Of a DNA stretch of 64,000 nucleotides, positions 23,171 through 33,900 are shown piece after piece. The notes below the pieces were generated by a model. The model had not been told where the DNA came from, did not search any database, and saw only the letters and a list, made by a program, of their open reading frames with translations. Numbering within the stretch: the stretch's first letter is position 1; each line of letters begins with the position of its first letter. The DNA comes from Cliona cf. orientalis (Eukaryota; Porifera; Demospongiae; Clionaida; Clionaidae), in the NCBI GenBank assembly GCA_963930775.1, contig OZ005697.1, positions 6,284,292-6,348,291 of the forward strand, written 5' to 3'. Position numbers and translations under genes: made by a program.

Positions 23171-24174
23171 CTAGTAATTTTGCTTTCATTTGGACAAAAC
23201 TTGTTGTCATCTGTACATCTTTGATGACCATGCTTACATTAATGTCAATATTCTCTCTTCTGTAGGACACCTATAATTAACCAGAGCTGTCTTTGCACTT
23301 AAATTCAACTCACTGTCTGATATTTCAAGCAGTGATGCTCAAGGGAGGACATGGAGTGTGAAAACTAATAGATGTTTTTGAATATGTTTCATTTTGAGAA
23401 ATATTTTGTTGATTTTTTAGGTGCCATACTAAAAATTTAAGATATTTTTTGTATTCTCTTAGATTGTAGTGTTCCTGAAAGAATTGAGAAGAATCATTCC
23501 TATTTTGACAATTTGTTGAATTACTATCACTTTACATCATTTGTCCAGCATCCATGCTAAAGAAATAAATGATTTTTACTACCTTTATTAAAAAATGCTA
23601 AGAAAATAGATAATTTTAGCCCAGATCTTGCAAAAGAGAATTGGATGAAATAAAAGAGAACGTGTTTTTGCTGGCCCAGAAAAATACAAAAAACGTCACT
23701 AAACGTCACGGTTTCTATTTTTATCCGCTATATGCTGATACAGTGCCTTTAAGCTATCATATAGTCAGTAGGGTAGACTCTACAAGTAGGGATGGCCTGG
23801 ACACTCCACATAATATATTACAAAAATACCTAAATATCTCAAAACTGATAACTTTTTGAACTTTCTAAGTGTCAAAATCAGAATCTCCAGTAATTAATAA
23901 GACCAAGATCATTCATCAAAACAGATGTTAAAACCATACGTCATTCTCTCTTTCACTTGAAGCGAGCCGACACACTAAGCAGAGAAATTAAATTTAATTG
24001 TCCAGAACCCTCCACGTAGTTGAGCTGGATGCCTAGTAGGCAGCCTATATGTAACGAACAGGAAACATTGTGTAACTGATTACTTCCTGTATTTCGTCAT
24101 GGGCTGTATAAATACTGTGTGCATGTTTGTATTGTTCACTTCTCCATAGTATTTCCCCTTGTTTAATACCTTCG

Positions 24175-24479
24175 CATAGTTGCCAAGTGTCCCGGTTTGG
24201 CCGGGACAGTCCCGGAATTTGGCCCTATGTCCCGGTTGTGTCCCGGTTTGCCTGATTTTGCAGCATTATCCCGGATTCCAGCTCGATTGCACAAATGGAG
24301 GTGTGGCACAAGCATAAATTCAGTATATTATCGAATTTCAGTCCGTATATCTCGATGTTTAGTGGGTATGGCAATACATAATTGCCCGAAAGTGGGCGTG
24401 GTCCGTAAAATTTCGCGCGCGCTTCGCACGCGTTCATTACTTTGTCCCAGTCTCTCCTGTTATAAACTTGGCAACTATG
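24175..24479. mobile_element. 305-bp MITE, CATAGTTGCCAAGT termini
   Basis: The left CATAGTTGCCAAGTGTCCCG and the right CTTGGCAACTATG ends are inverse. The interior is full of cccggtt/ccgggac motifs. A second copy is at 53464-53839 with a clear 6-bp direct repeat; here the flanks are ccttcg and ccttca. Confidence 0.7.
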
Positions 24480-24638
24480 CCTTCAACTACTGTAAGAGAG
24501 CGCAGGCAGGGAGCAGTCATTACAGGTGGGGCCGTCCGGGGTCCTGCGACCACTCGCGGACGCGAGTGAGTCTGCCAACCAGTGTGACTTGGGGATCGAG
24601 ATCAAGCGTGGCGTTACATATATTCCAATTTGACTTAA

Positions 24639-25043
24639 GGTGAGGCCACAGCAATTTAATATCCTGTTTCTCATTCACCGCCCGCATAGACTTCCAGGAT
24701 ATTGACTTGCAAAAACACTCATATATAGCCTTGTACAAAGCACCGCATTGAAAATGTTAGAACAGCCACTTGAAAAACACGACGATTTCCTCCATGCAAA
24801 GATGCATAGTCGATAAAACTAGAGCTCTCGCACCGTGGAATAGACAAACCGTCACATAAATAGCTCACAAACTTGAACGCATGACGTCACTCTAATTAAA
24901 GCGCACTATTAAACAACGTCAATTTAGTGTCCCAGTGGATCACGTGCTGTGTTTTTTCAGCGGTGTTTGTAAACAATGCCGCCCGCCCGCATTGATTTTT
25001 ATATTGCATTGGATGAGAAACAGAATATTAAATTGCTGTGGCC
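24639..25043. mobile_element. 405-bp MITE with TTAA target duplication
   Basis: The sequence GGCCACAGCAATTTAATAT near the left end and its inverse at the right end continue about 35 bp. TTAA flanks both sides (24635-24638 and 25044-25047), so it is a Kolobok- or piggyBac-type non-autonomous element. The left end carries five extra bases. Confidence 0.7.
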
Positions 25044-26274
25044 TTAATATGGGATAGTGTTCCGCCCATGCATGGTCAAAGTTCACATGAATAATAAATG
25101 AGACAGTTATATATTCCAGTTTTTGTCCACGTTCTTTGCACAGTCAAGGCACAGGTAAGTACGTAGCTCTCCTGATGCCTGCCCTGTGGTCCACAAAAAC
25201 GAAGAGCAAACCTGCCACTATCTGTCTGCAAGCGCGGGTAAGTATTGCAATTTTCTGCGTCAGTTTTTGCCAAGGTAAACAGCCTCTATGTAATGACATA
25301 CAAGCGAAACGATAGTTTATGAGTCTCTACAGGGACAAGTATAGCGATTAAACTCTGTTGAGTTACACGAACAGAGAGCGAACATGAAAACTTACTGCTC
25401 AGCTTCCATGTTACTTGCTTAATGGTGGTCCTCCAAGACAAAACCTTGTCTGACGACTCCCCATCTTAGAGTTTTCGAAAAAGCGCTATACACATGTACT
25501 TGGCCCTGTTCCGATTGATGGACTATCGTGAACGACAGCTAAGTCAGTTTGTTCGAGTCTCTGGTCTTCAAAAATAATTGATGCAGAAATTTGGACTTTG
25601 TTTACATCTGGAAATGGTCGACGTTCGTTTGCGTTTCCGACTAAAACATACGTGAACTGTGTCCGTGTGCAATCATTTATAAACTGCACGTCGGATACTA
25701 TCCCGTAAACTTAATTGAGTAAAGGTCGTCACGTTTATGTGCACATGGGCGGAAAACGTTGCCAAATGCATGGCTTCCCAATACATATGGGGGAACTTCA
25801 AAGTGCTGTAACTTTAATTCTAAGGTGTGAATCAAAATTCCTGAAGATCAAATCCCTTTTCTGTGTGCCTATATAAAAATCATGGCACGAATTGCTTTAT
25901 GGATCCCCAAGACTTTTCTTCTTCCCTATTCCTTTTTCTTTTTTTCAAGCATAGTTCATCCAAAGTGGTAAAATAGCTCCACATTGAACTGCCCACATAT
26001 AATGAGCAAGGGAAAAAATTTGGATCCAGTATAGGACTTGAGGAAGCAAATCGAGTTTTCAAGGCTAAGACAGTGGAGCTAAAGTGACAAGGAAAAGCCA
26101 AAGTTGAACACAAATCTATTGCTCCTAAAGACTTGAAGAAGCTGTATAGAAGCCAAGCTTTTGATACGGCCACACCCACCGGGCTTCAAAACTAGGTGTG
26201 CTTTGAAGTGATGCTTTTTTCTGTAGATGCGGACAGGAAAACCTTCGTGAGCTCAAAAGAGATTTTTTTGGATT

Positions 26275-26720
26275 TGGAATGGATGCTTCAGGTAGGAGAT
26301 ATGCTTTTCAGAATAGAGACGAGCTCACAAAGAACAGAAGGGAAGATAGTGAAGCTGAAGAAGGTGGATTTATGTATGATAGATAGGACGATCCAACGTG
26401 TCCTGTACATTCAATTGATATGTATATATCAAAATTGAATCCTGAGTGTGATGCTTTCTTTCAACGACCTAAGAAACAAACCAATGAAGGATCCTTGGCA
26501 TGGTACGATAAACAGGTGGTCGATATTAACACTCTAGGGAGTAAAATGAAAGCCTTCTCAAAACATGCTCAGTTATCACAAATCACTCGATCCGAGCCAC
26601 TTCTGTCACTATTCTTGATTTGAAGCACGTCATGTCATGTGTATTAGTGGACGTAAGAGTGAAACTAGCATCCGCAGTTACACCAGCAAGACCAGCAATG
26701 GAGTTAAGCTTGCCATATCC
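26275..26720 (+). pseudogene. Crypton-like (DUF3504-type) recombinase remnant, copy 2
   Basis: This is the duplicate of the remnant at 1285. It again gives DASGRRYAFQNRDELTKN, LNPECDAFFQRPKKQ and AWYDKQVV. It has a TAG at 26384-26386 after MYDR. A 10-base deletion removes the codons before the NHSIRAT box, and another short deletion follows. It lacks the extra G that breaks copy 1, so the two copies decayed independently after duplication. Confidence 0.7.
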
Positions 26721-27087
26721 AGTGGTTTGAAGTAATGCCTTATGTGATGTACCAGACAAACTCCCAATAATAGGACACAACTCGACTGCCCCAAGAGAGC
26801 CCCTTCAAGATATTCAGAACTCACACAGAACAAAATTGTTACTATAGATTCCACAACATCAAGCAGCAAGAGCCAATTTAGCTTTTACAACTGTACAGTA
26901 CACATCCTCAACAAGTAACCATCATCATCACCATCATTAATCACAAGCAATGTATTATAATAATGTCTTCTAATATGCATGCTATATACAATATGCCATA
27001 CAGTATTATTTTAAACTCATGACTGATAATAAAACGATGATTATGTATGACATTGTATTACACTATAATATAATAAAACGATGATTA

Positions 27088-27618
27088 CACACTCCTTCAT
27101 TGAAGAGTGTGTTTATTACTATACCGTAGAAACTGGTTGTTAAGCGCATGCGCTTATAGCACGCGGCAGCAAGAAAATATGCGCTTAACAAAAAGTATGC
27201 GCTTAACAGGAAGCATGCGCTTAATTAAAAGTGCTAAAACACGGTAGGTGGGGCGTGCGTAAAGAGCGTGTCGAGGGTAGACAGGCCTACAACGTGTGCT
27301 ACAACGGTGGCCAAGAAGCGACCAGAGAGCGTAATTCTCGATGTTTTCTTCTCCAGCCTACTTCTAGCCTTCTTTCTGGGCTCATATAACCGATCGCTCG
27401 TTGTTCAGCTGGCTTGCTGGGCATATGCGCCTAACAAAGAGCGGTAAAGCTCGCACAAAACTATGCGCTTAATAAAAAGTATGCGCTTAACAGCGAGCAG
27501 CGCTTAACAACCAGTTTCTACGGTACCCTGGGTGTTGAATATTCCAGTCGGCCTTTGGCATCGTGGAATATCCACACCTCGGGTAGTAATAAATCACAGT
27601 ATTCAATGAAGGAGTGTG
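27088..27618. mobile_element. Second copy of the CACACTCCTTCATTG MITE, interrupted
   Basis: The ends match the 129-bp element at 2635-2763 and are flanked by TA. The interior is split by a 400-bp insertion (27124-27523). Confidence 0.75.
27124..27523. mobile_element. 400-bp MITE nested inside another MITE
   Basis: The termini CCGTAGAAACTGGTTGTTAA and its inverse are flanked by TA on both sides. Subterminal copies of tatgcgcttaac occur about seven times. A second copy is at 60638-61025. The TA duplication and subterminal repeats suggest a Tc1/mariner/pogo-type element. Confidence 0.78.
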
Positions 27619-28007
27619 TAAGAATTGTATATTGTCCTAACTGCCACGCATGTTCACAGTATTGCCACAAACAGTAATCATAAGGTCTGTGATCTCCCTA
27701 CACACTAGCTGCCAATCCCTGGCCAACCACCCATGATCCAATACCTTAGGCTAACTCACTCGCTAATAATCATGGGCTTACGAGTTCAATAACTTGCAAT
27801 AATACCATACAAATCAAAATTGCTAATAAAAAAATGTTGATATGTGCAAAAGTATATTGTAGGAACACAGAAAATCAATGTATGACTACATTACTAAGTC
27901 AATATGCAATGTATTTTTAAGTATCCTGCTACATATATGATTCTATTCTCGACTAAGAGAAGCATTAAGCTGCTAACTGAAATCATTTAATCATCAACAA
28001 AAACCAT

Positions 28008-30355
28008 TTAATCATCAACACTATCAAAGGAATAGTCTTCAGATCCTCTTTGGTCTATGTAGCGATCATAGATCTCCTCCACATCGTGTTGACGAAACAT
28101 TCCCTCATCCCTTGTCCTGTACTTGTACCTCTTGGCTGCCAATGAGAACAGAATCAAACCGATCAATCCAGTCACACTCGTTAATGCAAGATAGACAAAT
28201 CCACAGTTAGTCACTGGAGGATGCTCTATCATTTCCCTACTGGCCCACGGCTGCTTCAGGGACAAGGGAATGATGATAATGGAATTGAGGAACTGAAAGA
28301 GACCTCTGATGGCAAAGAAGACTCCAATAAGAAGACCTTTCATGGACTGAGGGCTCTGAGCTGAGATGAACTCCAAGGTTGTGGCAGTGACCATCAATGT
28401 GCCAATTCCAAGAAAAATATATGGTGGGATAAGAACTGCCCAGTGCATGTGGAAAGCGTCAACAATAAACCTCTTGTAATGCGATAGAGAAATGTGAAAT
28501 ACACATTGAGTATGATTGTTGGAGTTTGAAACATTTTGCTGTGCATGTCCAACGATGTCAGTGAGAAGAAAACATAAAACGCCTAATAAGCAAAACAAAA
28601 TTCCAACACCTAGCCTTGCGAAAAGCCTTACCAATCTTTTTCGTAAGAGAGAAAATAAGATCAAGCTGCATACAGGATATAGTATGAATGATGGTAGTAC
28701 AAGCATACCACCAATTTCCACTAAATATTCCATTGGAATCTTGTCTTTGCAATACTTTCTGTTTCCGATAAAATGATGAAAGTGCATACTAAATAAGGGG
28801 GCAACAAAGTATGTACCGGGCACTTCCAAAGCAAACGCAGGGCCCACAGCAAGCAAGACAAGAAGGATCCGTATAAAGGTCTTAACATTTTCCACCTGCT
28901 CTGTAGAGAATGGTCCTCCAAATCTCTCCTTGGCAAAGTCCAGCCTAGATGGAATGTAGTCGTCGGAGTGAGTGAAGGCACTGCATCGGAGAGGATGCTT
29001 GTGGCTTTTGGCAAACTTGAAGACACCACACACCACCTTGTAAGGATTCTGATACCCAGGTTCACTGAGGAACCATCGACGCTTCCAGCAGCTTATCACT
29101 AACAAAACTATCAAAAGTAATGGAATAAGCACTTGTATGATCACTACTGCAAACTTGTTTTCATGATCGACACACAATACCACATAAAGATTTATTATGA
29201 AGTGCAATGATCCAAAGTTAAAAGTCCACGTAGCATAATGAATAAAAAGGACTAGGTACTGACTTGGTGCTTCAAAGGATTGGTCTAATCCAAGTTGAAT
29301 GAAATTGGCCTGGTATCCTGCCAGGCCAATAATGAAAGCAAGAAGAGAAATGATAGCCAAAATGACAATCACACATGCAATTCCCAAATTACGCTCCACC
29401 ATTTGAAGAATAGGAATATCAGGCTTTGATATACTCACAAACAGTGAGATAGCCACCACCATACCAATAAAAAAGGACAAGATTCAAATTAAGCTTATTT
29501 TAACCGCCTTAAGTCGTCCACAGCAGACATCAGCAATAAACCCACTCAGAGGATAGAACATCATGACTAGAGCCAAAATGGCATAAGGTAAGGGTTCATA
29601 CACTGACAAGGTAGTGTTGGGTTGATGAATACCCAGAACAGCGACAGCAAAAAAACCTATAAGATTATAATACAGTGTAGTCCACCTAATTCGAATCCGC
29701 TTACCACGAATTTTCTTCTAATTCGAAGTCTTTCCAATTCCCCACATAGAGCTAATACATAAATTCGAAATGGCACTTTCGCTTAATTAGAATACGCACA
29801 AGGTCTAGTATACGGACATGCACATATAGTATACGGAAAATAGATCATGTGGGCATCACATGGCTGCAGCTGAGTGCAGCTGCACTAGCCAGAAGTAGCT
29901 ATATCTAGCAGTATCAGGCTCTAAACTGTTTAAAAAAAGCTAGAAATAGAAGATAGAGTGGACAGTCTGCCTCCAGAGAAGAAGAAAAAGGTTGTTGCAT
30001 CTAAATATGTAAAGATTATTATTATGTATGGTAGCTATTATCCCTTTAATTCAAAATTATCATTCATATGAGCAAAATTCGAATTAAGTGGATGTTGCTA
30101 TAATTCAAATTTTCCTTTAATTCAAATTATTTGGGTGGATTTGTAAATTCGAATTAAGTGGACTACACTGTATGTAACTCCAACAATGACTGTCCATAGC
30201 AGGATGAGAATGGCCGCCTTTGATGGCAGACAGAGGTGCTTTGGTGGAGGACATGAGATGGCAGCCCTCTGCTGTGGTTGAAGAGAAGAGTCCTCATCAC
30301 TTGCAGTGTTAACCAGCAGACGGCTGGATTCAGCGCGACAAGCTTTGTCAACCAT
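28008..30355 (-). pseudogene. POT/SLC15-like transporter, copy 3, inactivated
   Basis: The N-terminus (ATG at 30355, MVDKACRAESSRLL) and the region 29480-28008 match copies 1 and 2 closely, including the EFISAQSPQSMKGLL motif and the tail. Two lesions break it. A TGT-to-TGA change at 29484-29486 stops translation in the hydrophobic segment just after the VCCGRLK motif. A 498-bp inverted-repeat element (29673-30170) interrupts the coding region between the VGVTY segment and the next helix. Copies 1 and 2 show the uninterrupted site. The remainder stays open for 490 codons, so inactivation is recent. Confidence 0.88.
29673..30170. mobile_element. 498-bp pogo/Tigger-like MITE inside transporter copy 3
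   Basis: The termini CAGTGTAGTCCACCTAATTC and CGAATTAAGTGGACTACACTG are inverse. TA is duplicated (29671-29672 and 30171-30172), and the empty site is visible in copies 1 and 2. CAG termini plus TA duplication and taattcgaat-type subterminal motifs are typical of pogo/Tigger elements. No transposase is encoded. Confidence 0.88.
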
Positions 30356-30731
30356 CACTCATTTGTACTGCGCATCAAGTGCCACGACTATTGTGCATCC
30401 TACAAAGCCTTATACATATATAATAATCATGTCACATTAATGGACAAACAAAGTTAAATGCCTCACTCTGAGTCAACATGAAACCATACTGTAGTGATGA
30501 CTGCATTGCTAGCATGTTACATTGCTATGAAAAAGCCCCAGTAAACACAACAGTTTCCAATTACAAGCACTGAAACATTCATACATACATACTCAAACAA
30601 AAGTCTGTACATTTTCACTGCAAACCCATAATATGCATGCAATGTTAATTGAAACCTCTGAAGTTGTTTCAACATCTATAATAATATTATGATACATACA
30701 CTATGTAGGTAAATAATAATGTCACTGTGTC

Positions 30732-30876
30732 TGTTTGTGCGCTTTCTCTCTCGGATGCGAATAGATTTAGACGCCACGTTAAATTGACATCTTAAAACTT
30801 TTTATCAATACTTGTTCTAATAATACGTACATGAAATTTTTAATATTAGGTAAAGATCGTCAAAAACACATATACA
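30732..30876 (-). repeat. 3' LTR of the complete BEL/Pao element
   Basis: A 145-bp direct repeat identical to 36641-36785. It is the downstream LTR because the polyprotein runs on the minus strand. The inner edge is preceded on that strand by a G-rich stretch (ggccggcggtta) that is a weak polypurine tract. Confidence 0.93.
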
Positions 30877-30978
30877 TAACCGCCGGCCAAGACATAATGT
30901 CTTAACAATGATAGAATCAGCCTATACAAAAAGAATCAACTACAGAGTCATATTTGAGTTAGTGTTATAACGCAAGAG

Positions 30979-33900
30979 TTAGTTCTCACAAGGTAGAAGG
31001 AGGGCAACCTTGGCAACAGGTCTGGTATATGACCCATCCTTTGTCTTAAGTTGGACTACACGAACCAGTCCATCACTTCCCTGGGTGATTTTTGTGACTC
31101 GGGCAAGAGGCCATTGATTGGGGATTAAGTTGTCTTCTTTAAGGACCACGACATCTCCTATGCAAAAGTTTCTTTCCGGACGTTTCCATTTCGAATATCG
31201 TCTGAGACCGATCAAGTATTCGCGACTCCAACGCTCCCAGAAATGTCGTGTGAGTGCTTCACATAAATGCCATCTCTTGAGGACTGACATTGGACTATAG
31301 GACTTGGGGTGGTCAGGAATCGCTTGTAGTGGTCTGCCGATCAGGAAGTGTCCTGGAGTCAACATCTCGATACCGTCATCGTTGTGGGGTAAGGTTCCGA
31401 GGGGGCGACTATTAAGGCACGCTTCAATTTGTGTCAAAACAGTACTCATCTCTTCGAAGTTGAGTTTGGTAGTCCCAACGACTCGAATCAGGTGACGTTT
31501 GAAGCTCTTTACTGCTGCCTCCCAGAGGCCACCGAAATGAGGTGCTCTTTCCGGGATGAAGTGCCACTTGATGCCTTGACTAGAGCAGAAGGTAGAGATA
31601 GTATCCTCTGTCTGTTTCGAAAGCAAGAATGCATAGAGCTCCTTCAGGACACGGTTGGCTCCCACGAAATTAGTGCCGTGGTCACTCCATATGGAGGAAG
31701 GCTTTCCTCGTCTGGCAGTGAATCTTCTCAAGCAAGCAAGGAAGCAGTCGGTAGATAAATCGGAGACAAGTTCCAAGTGTACCGCCTTAACAGACATGGA
31801 CACAAAGACACAGACGTAAGACTTGATGATGGTGGGTTTACGAACGGAACCTAGTTTCAGGTACAGCGGACCAGCGTAGTCGAGGCCAACATGATCAAAG
31901 ACAGCATCAGGTGTGACGCGTTCAAGGGGAAGCTGCCCCATCATTTGTGGTTTTGGGCTGGGTGCTCTGCGCCTACAAGTGATGCAACTCCTGACAATAG
32001 AACGAATAGCTCCATGTCCACCAACAATGTGAAAATCACGAAAGAGAGACGAGGAGACGGCTAAAGATCCGCCATGAAAAAGACGCACATGTTCTGATCT
32101 GATCAATATCTTAACGAGTGGATGTTTTGAATGAAGTATTATGGGGTGACGACTGCTATAGGTAAACTTTGCATTCTGCTGTCGCCCTCCAACACGTAAC
32201 AGGCCCTTAGCATCAAGGAAGGGCTTGAGGGCAGAGAGAGTGCTTGAAGATGGAATTGGGCTTCCTCGATCGGCATCCGTCGAGGCCTTATCAATTGCTT
32301 CAGTGCCATGGGGTGATCCTTTCAACAAATCTAGCTCTCTTGAGAAGTGTGATGCTTGAATGGTGGAGAACCAGTACCGGGCCGATTGCTCCAGCTCTTC
32401 TATGGTCAAGGGGCCATTGTCAGGTCTGAGCCCTTTCGTCTTGACTCTACAATTGTCGATAAACCGGATCACCCATGCAATAACTCGTTTGTAGTGATTG
32501 AAGGACGAAAATCGATCAAATGAAATGAGAGGATCCTGTATAGTCGAGACACTGCAAACGATGGACCGTAATTCGCCACATTCTTCCATGACATCACTGG
32601 GTTGGGATTTGCTTGCCTTGGGCCACTGATGTGTCGGTAGCTTCAGCCAGTGCGGCCCATTCCACCACTGCTCATGGCTCAGGAGTTCTGAAGGAAATAT
32701 GCCACGAGAAGCGCAATCTGCTGGGTTGTCTTCACTGACTACGTGGTTCCAACGATCTGCTGGAGTTAGATCCAAAATTTGGGAGACACGATTGCCCACA
32801 TATACCTTGAATCTGTGTGGATTGCCCTGGATCCAGGAAAGAACTATTGTAGAGTCAGTCCATGCATGGATGGAATCCATTGGCATCTCTAGGACGCTCT
32901 TACTGTGAGCAAGTAGGTGAGCTAGGGTCAGAGCCCCACATAATTCCAGCCGGGGGATGGTCTGCCTCTTAATCGGCGCGACTCGAGTCTTGGAGATGAC
33001 CAAAGATGTATAGACAGCACCATCAGAATCTTCCAACCGTAAATACACGACGCCAGAATACGCTTTCTCTGAGGCATCCGAAAATCCGTGTAACTGGGCC
33101 GAGGTGATGTTTGCGCCCTTTGGATAGTAACAACGGGGAACGTGGTGGTTTGATAACATCGGTAGCTGATTCCTCCACTTGGACCATTCTTCCACAATAT
33201 TGTCAGGAACTAGGTCATCCCATCCAATCTTTGTAGACCACAGCGATTGCAGGAGGATTTTCGCCTTAATGATAGTAGGAGAAAACCAGCCCAATGCGTC
33301 GAAGATTTTTGCAACATCAGACACTAAGGATCTCTTCGTCACTTGGTGTATGTGTGGGAGATCAACGATACATACTCTGAAGTGGTCATCCTGGGGGTTC
33401 CATTCGATTCCGAGTGTCTTGGTGTACTGCTCAGAGTCAGACAATGTAATGACTCGCCGAGAATCTCTCAGTTCAGGAGAAATGCTTTGTAAGACCTTAG
33501 CATCACTGCAATTCCATTTACGAAGCAGAAAACCACCCATCTGAAATAAAGAACACATCTCTTCTTGTAGTCGGATTGCTTGTTCCGTAGAGTCAGCTCC
33601 TCCCAGATAATCATCCACATAGAATGATTTTTGAACTTCCTTAGTTGCGTTGGGAAATTGTGATTCAAAATCGATTGCGTTCTGCTTTACACACATGTTT
33701 GCAATGAACGAGGACGCTGAAACTCCAAATGTGATGCGGGTCATACGATAATCCTTAAGCTTGGATTTAGGATCGTCACGCCAAACGAAACGGTGTAAGT
33801 CCTTATCGGACGGTATCAAGAGTATAGCTCGGTACATTCGACTAACGTCGGCGATCAATGCAATTCGGTGTGTCCTGAATCGTAACAAAACATCGACCAA

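Larger units (their letters stand above)
19107..23748. mobile_element. 4.6-kb TTAA-flanked inverted-repeat element with nested insertions
   Basis: The left end (AGGCACTGTATCATGATATA after TTAA at 19103-19106) and the right end (GATACAGTGCCT before TTAA at 23749-23752) are inverse. TTAA is the target duplication of piggyBac and Kolobok elements. The flanks match the uninterrupted block near positions 80-260. I see no transposase. The interior holds at least three other inverted-repeat elements (20022, 20720 and 21568) and a 124-bp tandem duplication at about 22927-23170. It could be one old element or two decayed ends that only appear paired. Confidence 0.5.
23755..25900. repeat. Non-coding part of the segmental duplication, copy 2
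   Basis: Sequences at 23755-23960 and 25490-25900 match positions 258-480 and 470-870. Between them lie two inverted-repeat elements (24175 and 24639) not present in copy 1. No gene is supported. Confidence 0.65.

Noticed and set aside
24197-24643. 148-residue open frame
   Set aside because: It runs through a MITE (24175-24479) made of cccgg-type repeats and has no domain.
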